Made by a program: the position numbers and the translations under genes
Shown: piece after piece, positions 1 to 6,412 of the stretch
Layout of the letters: each line of letters starts with the position of its first letter
Position numbering within the stretch: the first letter of the stretch is position 1
Assembly (NCBI GenBank): GCA_015487825.1
Contig: WFOZ01000336.1
Coordinates: 1-7,520 of the forward strand
Source: Planctomycetaceae bacterium
GTDB lineage: Bacteria > Planctomycetota > Planctomycetia > Planctomycetales > Planctomycetaceae
Direction: 5' to 3'
Length of the DNA: 7,520 nt
Notes under the pieces: generated by a model
The model's input: only the letters and a program-made list of their open reading frames with translations
The model's database searches: none
What the model was told of the DNA's origin: nothing

Positions 1-3000
1 ATCGTAGACAACGCGTCATCAATCAAACTTTGTTGAGAAACCCACAGAAACGCCAATTACTTTCTCGCTACGAGCAGTTACTTCAGGAAGATAATGTCGT
101 CGATGCAGTCATGCTGTATCAGCAAATTCTTGACAACAAAAATGATTCTTTCGAGTGGACAGCTTCCGGGGAACTGGTTTCTGTTAAAACGTGGGCCAGT
201 GAACTTTTTGAACGCCAGCCTGCTGTCTGGGCAACTTATCAAAAGCTCTATTCAGGGGTTTCCAAGCGTTTATACAATCCTCAAAAACCGGAAACCTGGC
301 GAGAAACTTCTCTTCGATATTTTCATACACCTGCAGGTTTAGCAGCTCAACAGCGTCTGGCTGCAAAAGCATGGGACGAAGGCCGGTTTGATGAAGCATC
401 CCGGCTTCTTCTGAAAATCATCCGTTCCCCAATTCACCAGGCTCACATCGATTCCAAAATTTTCCTGCAGGTATATCTTGCAACTGGCCTCTCAGGTAAT
501 GATGAGGCACAAAAAGACGTTCTTGATTTGATCCGAAAACATAACAATAATAATCCGGAAACCATCAGGCAACTCGTTGCAGCATCAGATAATGTTGAGT
601 CTCAGTTAACAAAACAACGTCTGCAACAACCTCGAAGCTGGAAAACTCCCAGGCAATGCAATGATTTTAATCTATATATTGATGCTACTGCTCCCATGAC
701 TCAACCGGAGTGGATCTATCCCAAGATCGCTGCCCGGGCCGGGCCTGATGCACAAGAGCATCATCGGGCATTGCAATTAACGCTACAAAAATGGTCGTCT
801 CAACAACAGGAACATCTCTTTCCTGAAATCACATCACAATTTGCTGTTGTTGCCAAAAATATCCTTGTGTTTCGCGATTATGATTCAATTAAAGCGATCC
901 GGTTGGCAGAAACGCAAGAGCAGGCGAGCCGCAAGGTGCTTTGGCAATTTGAAAGTCCCAGCCCGGTTTCGGTTGCTTTTAAAACACACAATGATCCCTA
1001 TACCAGCATCACCAGCAATCATCCAAGTATCGAAAGACTCCATCTGGGTAACTCTGTTCTGGGAGCATTGACTGCAAATAACGAAACCGTTTTTGTCATC
1101 GATTCGGTGAAACGAAACCGTATTAAAGCAGAAATCAAGACTGCATCACTGGAATCAGCATCAGGCCCCCTACCGGGCACAAATCAGCCTGATAATGAAT
1201 ATCTCTCAAATCGAATTATTGCTCTACCTCTTCAAACAAATTTGAAAAACCCTGTTGCCCGCTGGAGCATTGACCGGTTCGGGTGGACTACAGATAAAAG
1301 CGACAACATCAGCAAGCACCCTCTTACGGGACATTATTTTCTGGGGCCGCCAACATTATCGCTCAATCTGGCGTACATCCTCAGCGAACACCGCAGCCTT
1401 ATTTCCCTGACAGCGCTGGAATCCTCCACCGGGAAATTTCTGTGGTCACAGCCGATCAGCTATGCAGACAGACCATTGGAATATGATATCACCAGGGCAA
1501 TTCATGCCTGCCTGCCGGTCTATGCAAAAGGAACATTAGTTTGCGATAATGGCAATGGTCATTTAATTGCAATGGACGCAACCACGGGTAAACTAATGTG
1601 GTTGCATTGTTACGCAGATGAAGATGGACGACAGGATTCCGGACGCTGGACGTACACACAATCGACACATATTTCTCATTCAGGAGTAATGAACGTACCG
1701 GTCCCGCTTGGAAATCGAATAGCAATTCTGCCTGATCGCTCCAGGCGAATTCAGTGCTGTGAACTGAACAACGGGCACTTACTCTGGAGTCTCCCACGCG
1801 ATGACGTTCAATATCTGGCCGCGGTCACTGTTCCGGAAAATTCAGAGCACAACCTCAAAATGCTACTGCTCTGCATTGGAAACCGATCCTGTAAAGCATT
1901 GAACCCCGATAATGGAGAGGAAGTCTGGAAGACAAAAACCGGGGCTGTTTGCGGTCATGGAGTTCAGGTTGGTAACCTGTTCTTGCTCCCTGTCGATACA
2001 GAAGACCTGCTCTATCAACCGGGAGCCGGTAATTCCAGTGCCAGGGCAATACGTGGTTTGATTGAAACAATTGATATTGCCACAGGAAAGCGAATCCATA
2101 ATCAACTTTTTTCACGTCGTTCAAACAGTCTTCTTGTCAACAATCATTCAGGGCTCGCAAACCTGCCACAGGAAAATTTCCAGCCCGGACCTATTGGCAA
2201 TCTACTTGTTTGCAATGATCGGATCATCTCGGTTGGAATTGACCGGATCATAAGTTTCACGCAAGCAGGCTCAGTCATCAGGCAACTGGATAACTCTCAT
2301 GAAATTTTGACAGAACAGCAACTACGTCAACTCGCCCAGGCCGAATTAATTCTCGGAAAAAATGAGTCTGCCAGAAAACATCTCCGCCAGGCTCTATCCC
2401 CGGTTGCCATTTCGTCGCTTGATCGTGAGCAGACGCGTGAACTTTATCGGGAAGTGCTGTATTGTGATTTACGCCAGTCTTCTTGCGATCAATCAGACAT
2501 TCTGAAAAAACTCAAAGAGATTGCAGCAACCCCAAATCAGCAGGCCAGATATCTTGCAACTGAAATTGAAGCACAATTAAAACAACGCAATTTCAAAAAA
2601 CTCTGGCTGGCAACAGTGCAGTTCACGCAGCTGGGTTTGCACATTCCGATTACTCAAACCGGACAACAGGATTATTTGCGGACATCCACAAGCTGGCTAC
2701 CAGACTTGTACCAGCAACTTCTGGAGCAAATGAATCCGGTCGAACAAAAACTATTTTTTGAACAGGCTGAGCTAACCTGGCTCGGCAATCTTCATTCACT
2801 ACCAACACATCAACTTCATATTTTCGCAGAAATGTTTTCAGATTATCCACAGGCTGATCCTGTTCGACTGGAACTGGCCGATCGAGCAATTGCTGATGGA
2901 AACTGCCAACAGGCGGAATTGATCCTGTTAAAGATGCAACATTCCCGCTCGAATGAAGCCAGGCATCAGGCAACGCAAAGGCTTTCAAAGCTTTATTCTG

Positions 3001-4658
3001 GCATCGGCTTATACACTCAGGCCAGCCAAATGCTGAATCAACTCTCACTTCAAGCACCACCTCAGCTGGCTTCTCTTAAAATAAACAGAGGCAGTCTGCA
3101 TCAGAACTGTCTTGTTCACTGGGACCGAAGCTCTCCCAGCTGGAAAGCATACAGACAAATCAGTGGTCCTGCCGTCTCAGTTAACCATGTCAGTATCCAA
3201 CAGGTCCCTTCTCTGGCCATGATTGTCAACGATCCGTACAGCAAACGTCGATCTGTTTTAATTAATTCCAAACAAAAATGGACCTTGCTGCATCGGCCCG
3301 ACCCTCCCCCGAAATCATCTTCGCAAGATGCAAAACATAAAAGTTCATCTACTATTCATGAAATGTTTGCGGCCTCAAATTCTTCTGATATCGAGAACCA
3401 GATACAGTTGCTTACTTTTCTTGATCGTCAGACAGGACAGCAGCAATTTGAAATAACACTTCCCGGAACAAGATTTGGCCTCTCAAATTGTCCGAACAAG
3501 CAGGTTGGGCATATGCTGCCAGTGACTGCTTCCGGCACGATTTATGGAATTTCCCTGATTGAAGGGCGACCAATCTGGAAATGGAAGACCAGCAAAACAA
3601 GCAACAGCAAACAGCGAGTTGAATTGGGACCGGTTGGACAGGGGTATTGCCTGTACCAGACAGCTCGCACACTGGTTTGTCTCGATCCTCAAAATGGTCG
3701 CTTACTCTGGAAGAGGTCTGATCTGGAACCAAGAGGTGGCTTGTGGGCAAACAGGCATACGGGATTGATTGGCGATAAGCGATGTATTGTTTATTTCCAT
3801 GCGGACCAGAATCAGTACACTCTGCTCGATCGACAGACCGGATCAATCCTCAAGACAGGCCGCCTGGTACAGACGCCTTATCACGTGCAGAGGACACGCC
3901 GCTCATTCGGTAGAAAGCTGATGTATCTGACGGCTTCAGAATCGCAGCCAAATCAGCGATACCTGCATCTATGGGACCCGCTAAATCCATCTCTTCTAAT
4001 TGACGAGCCATTCGGAATCCGGGATTTGTACTCAGCTTCTGAAGAAGATTTAACGATTCTCTTTTCTGAAGGCAGATTACTGATTTATCACCCCGAACAG
4101 GAACGGACCATAGCCAAAATCAGCTTTTCAGCTGAAGAACTCGGTACAACAAATTACCTGCGTGTTGCCAGGCAGGGCGATTTCTATCTGGTCAATCTCT
4201 ATCGCTCTCAACGTGCAGATAATGAGCAAGGCTACACAAGCCGGTTTACAGACAGTCCCTGGGAAGTGACTCATATCAACGGACCGGTTTTGGCAATCAA
4301 CAAACGATCTGGACAGCTGGAATGGATTCGATCATTTTCCAATCGAACAATCATTAAAGAGGAGCTTGATGGACTCCCCCTCATGCTAACCTGTGCCACG
4401 TATCAAAGCAGACCCGGCGACCAACATCGTTCGATGCTGATTGAAATTCTGGATCTCAGGACGGGAAACACACTCGAATCACGAAACGACCTGCCGACAG
4501 GACGCCTGCTGCTGCATAACCACAATCGTGAGAAAGGCGAAATTGTACTATCCGGGATGATTAACGATATTGTAATCAACTACTCAAACAGCAAGCTCTC
4601 AAGACTCAAACGTCACCAGCCGATGCAATCCGATTTCGCAGTGTATGCGGCAAAATAG
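1..4658 (+). CDS. Large PQQ-like beta-propeller repeat protein with TPR-like helical regions, 5' partial
   Basis: The frame is open from the window edge (first whole codon at 3-5, reading RRQRVINQT) to the TAG at 4656-4658, giving more than 1,550 visible residues. The TTG at 30 is not a convincing start: coding-like sequence continues upstream of it, so the true start and an expected signal peptide lie outside the window. Numbering residues from nt 30, about 1-195 are helical and TPR-like (for example WDEGRFDEASRLLLKI). Residues ~210-745 form a beta-propeller with PQQ-type blade motifs (LESSTGKFLW ~463-472, MDATTGKLMW ~515-524, ELNNGHLLW ~578-586, LNPDNGEEVW ~624-633, IDIATGKRI ~681-689). Residues ~757-1015 are again helical. 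Residues ~1025-1530 form a second propeller (LDRQTGQQQF ~1130, LDPQNGRLLW ~1218, LDRQTGSIL ~1265, INKRSGQLEW ~1423). The family resembles BamB-like PQQ-repeat proteins abundant in planctomycetes. A periplasmic, protein-binding role is inferred. Nothing shows that it binds PQQ or has dehydrogenase activity. Confidence 0.88.
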   Translation, partial: RRQRVINQTLLRNPQKRQLLSRYEQLLQEDNVVDAVMLYQQILDNKNDSFEWTASGELVSVKTWASELFERQPAVWATYQKLYSGVSKRLYNPQKPETWRETSLRYFHTPAGLAAQQRLAAKAWDEGRFDEASRLLLKIIRSPIHQAHIDSKIFLQVYLATGLSGNDEAQKDVLDLIRKHNNNNPETIRQLVAASDNVESQLTKQRLQQPRSWKTPRQCNDFNLYIDATAPMTQPEWIYPKIAARAGPDAQEHHRALQLTLQKWSSQQQEHLFPEITSQFAVVAKNILVFRDYDSIKAIRLAETQEQASRKVLWQFESPSPVSVAFKTHNDPYTSITSNHPSIERLHLGNSVLGALTANNETVFVIDSVKRNRIKAEIKTASLESASGPLPGTNQPDNEYLSNRIIALPLQTNLKNPVARWSIDRFGWTTDKSDNISKHPLTGHYFLGPPTLSLNLAYILSEHRSLISLTALESSTGKFLWSQPISYADRPLEYDITRAIHACLPVYAKGTLVCDNGNGHLIAMDATTGKLMWLHCYADEDGRQDSGRWTYTQSTHISHSGVMNVPVPLGNRIAILPDRSRRIQCCELNNGHLLWSLPRDDVQYLAAVTVPENSEHNLKMLLLCIGNRSCKALNPDNGEEVWKTKTGAVCGHGVQVGNLFLLPVDTEDLLYQPGAGNSSARAIRGLIETIDIATGKRIHNQLFSRRSNSLLVNNHSGLANLPQENFQPGPIGNLLVCNDRIISVGIDRIISFTQAGSVIRQLDNSHEILTEQQLRQLAQAELILGKNESARKHLRQALSPVAISSLDREQTRELYREVLYCDLRQSSCDQSDILKKLKEIAATPNQQARYLATEIEAQLKQRNFKKLWLATVQFTQLGLHIPITQTGQQDYLRTSTSWLPDLYQQLLEQMNPVEQKLFFEQAELTWLGNLHSLPTHQLHIFAEMFSDYPQADPVRLELADRAIADGNCQQAELILLKMQHSRSNEARHQATQRLSKLYSGIGLYTQASQMLNQLSLQAPPQLASLKINRGSLHQNCLVHWDRSSPSWKAYRQISGPAVSVNHVSIQQVPSLAMIVNDPYSKRRSVLINSKQKWTLLHRPDPPPKSSSQDAKHKSSSTIHEMFAASNSSDIENQIQLLTFLDRQTGQQQFEITLPGTRFGLSNCPNKQVGHMLPVTASGTIYGISLIEGRPIWKWKTSKTSNSKQRVELGPVGQGYCLYQTARTLVCLDPQNGRLLWKRSDLEPRGGLWANRHTGLIGDKRCIVYFHADQNQYTLLDRQTGSILKTGRLVQTPYHVQRTRRSFGRKLMYLTASESQPNQRYLHLWDPLNPSLLIDEPFGIRDLYSASEEDLTILFSEGRLLIYHPEQERTIAKISFSAEELGTTNYLRVARQGDFYLVNLYRSQRADNEQGYTSRFTDSPWEVTHINGPVLAINKRSGQLEWIRSFSNRTIIKEELDGLPLMLTCATYQSRPGDQHRSMLIEILDLRTGNTLESRNDLPTGRLLLHNHNREKGEIVLSGMINDIVINYSNSKLSRLKRHQPMQSDFAVYAAK

Positions 4659-4710
4659 AACGTAATACACAGCAAGAACTTCAGTATTGTGCCACGATGC
4701 GTTTTACAAA
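4659..4710. other. Convergent intergenic gap without a clear terminator
   Basis: This 52-base gap separates the stop codons of the PQQ-propeller gene (plus) and the DUF1501 gene (minus). The best inverted repeat I see is a 5-base AATAC/GTATT pair with a loop of about 15 bases and no T-run, which is too weak to call an intrinsic terminator in either direction. Transcription from the two genes may overlap here, or termination may be Rho-dependent. Confidence 0.6.
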
Positions 4711-6162
4711 TTACACCATTTCAATAAGTGGCTGCCCATCTTCCTGAACGATATAATGTGGCCTTCCCTGGTAGTCTTCGTAAGTGGCCCCCAGCGGAAC
4801 TCCCATATGCTTGTAGATAGTAGCTGCAATATCAGCGGGAGTAACAGGACGTTCAAGAATTTCGCCACCATTTTTTGTGCTTGAACCGATCACCTGACCA
4901 TGCCGAAATCCCCCTCCGGCCATACACATCGACATCACAACCGGCCAGTGATTTCTACCATCCGTACTATTTTGCGTTCCCATATTGGGAGTGCGTCCAA
5001 ATTCTCCCATCGCAATAACCAGGACATCATCGAGCAGATTACGCTGCTCCAAATCGCTGACAAGAGTTGTCAGAATGTGGTCAAACAGCGGCAATAACGG
5101 TTTAAGCCCTTTACTGATTCCACCATAAACACCGCCGGGAATTCCATGATTATCCCATGTGCCGGATGCGGTGTGATAACTTAAATCGATCGTCACAAAT
5201 CCAACACCGGCTTCCACAAGTCGTCGAGCCAGCAAAGCCTGCTGACACCAGAGATGTTTCCCATACCGTGAGCGCGACTTTTCCGGTTCGCGAGAAATAT
5301 CAAAAGCGTACTGAGCTTTCTTGCCGAGTACCATGTCGAATGCCTGCTGTTGATACGCATCAAAAGCATTTAAGGAGCCTGTCAAATCAACTCCCATGCG
5401 AATGCGATCCAAATCCTGATTCAGTTTTTTTCGATCCAGCATTCGTTGATGATCCAAACCGGCAGGGAGCTGAAACATATTCGCTCCCGAGAGTTTGTTG
5501 AGAGGCTTCCCGAGCAGATCGTACTGAGGCAAAACAGCTGCTTTATTACCATCAAAGGGATCGTACTGTTTTCCTAAATATCCGCCCCAGGCAACATGTG
5601 TCGGGTGCTTGTAGAACGCGACATAATTAGGGAGTTCAGCAGAATTGTGCTTCCGGTATTTCGAGATGACAGAAGCAATTGCCGGGTATTCATCCCCTTC
5701 TGCACGAGTACGAGGGGTTGACTTACGATCACCGGTTTGCATTACCTGATTCGGCTGGTGACTGCTCATCTTAGGATCGACAGAGCGAATAATTGTAAAG
5801 CGATCCATCATTGCAGCCTGCTTTGGCAGATGTTCGCATATGGAGATGCCGGGAACAGCTGTATCAATCACTGAAAACGGCCCCCGGTTATTTAACGGAC
5901 GGCCCGGTTTTGGATCCCAGGTATCAATATGGCTCGGTCCACCCGTCATCCAAAGAAGAATGACACTCTTTTGCCGCAACGGTTTACCGGATTTACTTGC
6001 CACCGCGCGAGCCTGCATCAAGCCGGGGACGGTCAACCCACCGATGCCTGCTAAAGAGGCCTTCAACATATTTCGCCGACTTGTTACCGCTATGCCTTCG
6101 CGCTGCAGCGGATGAAAATTGGCAAATGCATGTTCGGTATGATGAGAAATCTGGCAGGACAT
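4711..6162 (-). CDS. Tat-exported DUF1501 family protein (alkaline-phosphatase-like fold)
   Basis: The gene encodes 483 residues from the ATG at 6162-6160 to the TAA at 4713-4711. This start is chosen over an in-frame TTG 33 bases upstream because GGAG sits 6 bases before the ATG. The N-terminus carries a twin-arginine signal (SRRNMLK at 28-34, then a small/hydrophobic stretch and a possible cleavage after ARA at about 53), so the folded protein should be exported by Tat. Family motifs are GGPSHIDTWDPKP (74-86), a conserved-looking His at 135 (MSSHQP), WDNHG (336-340), GEFGRTP (386-392), DGRNHWP (401-407), GGGFRHGQVIG (416-426) and a typical C-terminus ending in QPLIEMV. DUF1501 (PF07394) belongs to the alkaline phosphatase/sulfatase clan. 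Asp and His in these motifs are plausible metal ligands, but substrate and reaction are unknown. DUF1501 genes in planctomycetes often sit beside DUF1549/DUF1553 (PSCyt1/PSD1) genes. None is adjacent here: both flanking genes belong to other families and run on the opposite strand. Confidence 0.95.
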   Translation of the reverse strand: MSCQISHHTEHAFANFHPLQREGIAVTSRRNMLKASLAGIGGLTVPGLMQARAVASKSGKPLRQKSVILLWMTGGPSHIDTWDPKPGRPLNNRGPFSVIDTAVPGISICEHLPKQAAMMDRFTIIRSVDPKMSSHQPNQVMQTGDRKSTPRTRAEGDEYPAIASVISKYRKHNSAELPNYVAFYKHPTHVAWGGYLGKQYDPFDGNKAAVLPQYDLLGKPLNKLSGANMFQLPAGLDHQRMLDRKKLNQDLDRIRMGVDLTGSLNAFDAYQQQAFDMVLGKKAQYAFDISREPEKSRSRYGKHLWCQQALLARRLVEAGVGFVTIDLSYHTASGTWDNHGIPGGVYGGISKGLKPLLPLFDHILTTLVSDLEQRNLLDDVLVIAMGEFGRTPNMGTQNSTDGRNHWPVVMSMCMAGGGFRHGQVIGSSTKNGGEILERPVTPADIAATIYKHMGVPLGATYEDYQGRPHYIVQEDGQPLIEMV

Positions 6163-6168
6163 CGAAAG

Positions 6169-6172
6169 CTCC
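6169..6172 (-). promoter_or_regulatory. Shine-Dalgarno site of the DUF1501 gene
   Basis: The minus strand reads GGAG, then 6 bases, then ATG at 6162. This places the start at 6162 and argues against the longer TTG-initiated reading from 6195, which would add 11 residues (MVISAVNSELS) in front of an already long Tat n-region. Confidence 0.7.
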
Positions 6173-6217
6173 GAATTGACAGCAGAGATAACCAAAAGGA
6201 TGTGGAGTTTCCATAAC

Positions 6218-6246
6218 CGTATACATAGTCAAAAGTAGCGTTTCAA
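6218..6246 (-). promoter_or_regulatory. Candidate sigma70-type promoter of the DUF1501 gene
   Basis: On the minus strand, TTGAAA (plus 6241-6246; 5 of 6 to TTGACA) is followed by exactly 17 bases and then TATACG (plus 6218-6223; 4 of 6 to TATAAT). Transcription would start near 6211 and give a leader of about 50 bases before the ATG at 6162. Spacing and position fit well, but this rests on consensus matching alone, and promoter rules in planctomycetes are less well known than in E. coli. Confidence 0.35.
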
Positions 6247-6296
6247 CAGGGGAATTACAATGTCAATATCGATTCAGTGCAATCTATACTGGTAAT

Positions 6297-6313
6297 AGAA
6301 GGCTTGGCCTTTT
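6297..6313 (+). other. Small hairpin in the leader of the pseudokinase gene
   Basis: AAGGC (6299-6303), a TTG loop and GCCTT (6307-6311) form a perfect 5-base stem. A G-U and an A-U pair can extend it to 6297-6313. The 3' arm runs into TTTTC, so it looks like a very short intrinsic terminator or attenuator, but the stem is small and the T-run is only four bases. Its 3' arm overlaps the first copy of the direct repeat. Confidence 0.3.
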
Positions 6314-6325
6314 CGGAATGCCTGA
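6309..6325 (+). repeat. Imperfect direct repeat, copy 1
   Basis: This copy reads CTTTTCGG-aat-GCCTGA and matches copy 2 at 14 of 17 positions, with only the three central bases differing. The two copies start 53 bases apart, about five turns of B-DNA, so a dimeric or cooperative regulator could meet both on the same face of the helix. No known operator is recognised. Confidence 0.5.
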
Positions 6326-6348
6326 ATATCCCTTAGAATAGAACCGGC

Positions 6349-6370
6349 ACCGAAGTTAGCACTTTTCGGT
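6349..6370 (+). other. Second inverted repeat in the pseudokinase leader
   Basis: ACCGAA (6349-6354) pairs with TTCGGT (6365-6370) across a 10-base loop. The inner AAG can alternatively pair with CTT if two T residues bulge out. An AT-rich ATTTTTATT follows at 6380-6388, just before the purine-rich ribosome-binding stretch. It could be a leader structure that affects translation, or chance. Confidence 0.3.
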
Positions 6371-6378
6371 TCGCCTGA
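6362..6378 (+). repeat. Imperfect direct repeat, copy 2
   Basis: This copy reads CTTTTCGG-ttc-GCCTGA, with the same outer blocks as copy 1 and three different central bases. It ends 34 bases before the ATG of the pseudokinase gene, so a protein bound here would sit close to the translation start region. Confidence 0.5.
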
Positions 6379-6391
6379 GATTTTTATTAAA

Positions 6392-6403
6392 GGGGAAGGG
6401 AAG
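6392..6403 (+). promoter_or_regulatory. Purine-rich ribosome-binding stretch of the pseudokinase gene
   Basis: GGGGAAGGGAAG ends 9 bases before the ATG at 6413. It has no perfect AGGAGG core but is strongly purine-rich. The frame is open upstream only to the TGA at 6323-6325 and contains no ATG, GTG, TTG or CTG codon before 6413, so the start at 6413 is well fixed. Confidence 0.5.
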
Positions 6404-6412
6404 CCCAGATTC

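Noticed and set aside
30..32. TTG at 30 as the start codon of the PQQ-propeller gene
   Set aside because: The frame stays open upstream to the window edge, no signal peptide follows the TTG, and family members are exported. The gene is better treated as 5' partial.
2650..3060. 136-codon open frame on the minus strand inside the PQQ-propeller gene
   Set aside because: It is antisense to the helical repeat region, with no domain, no ribosome-binding site that I can identify and no neighbour context.
3412..3846. 144-codon open frame on the minus strand inside the PQQ-propeller gene
   Set aside because: It lies wholly antisense to a strong coding region, has no recognisable domain and reads like a reverse-frame translation.
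4659..4710. Bidirectional intrinsic terminator between the convergent genes
   Set aside because: Only a weak 5-base AATAC/GTATT pairing with a long loop is visible, without a GC-rich stem or T-run on either strand.
5157..5501. 114-codon open frame on the plus strand antisense to DUF1501
   Set aside because: It opposes a well supported family member with conserved motifs and shows no protein features of its own.
6163..6195. In-frame TTG at 6195 as the start of the DUF1501 gene
   Set aside because: The ATG at 6162 has GGAG at 6-base spacing, whereas the TTG has no clear ribosome-binding site and would only lengthen an already long n-region.
6261..6266. Perfect TTGACA on the minus strand as a -35 box
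   Set aside because: At 16-18 bases downstream there is no -10-like hexamer. The neighbouring TTGAAA with TATACG at 17 bases is a better pair.
6285..6290. TATACT, and TAGAAT at 6334-6339, as plus-strand -10 boxes for the pseudokinase gene
   Set aside because: Both match TATAAT at 5 of 6, but neither has a credible -35 hexamer at 16-18 bases upstream, so no plus-strand promoter is called.
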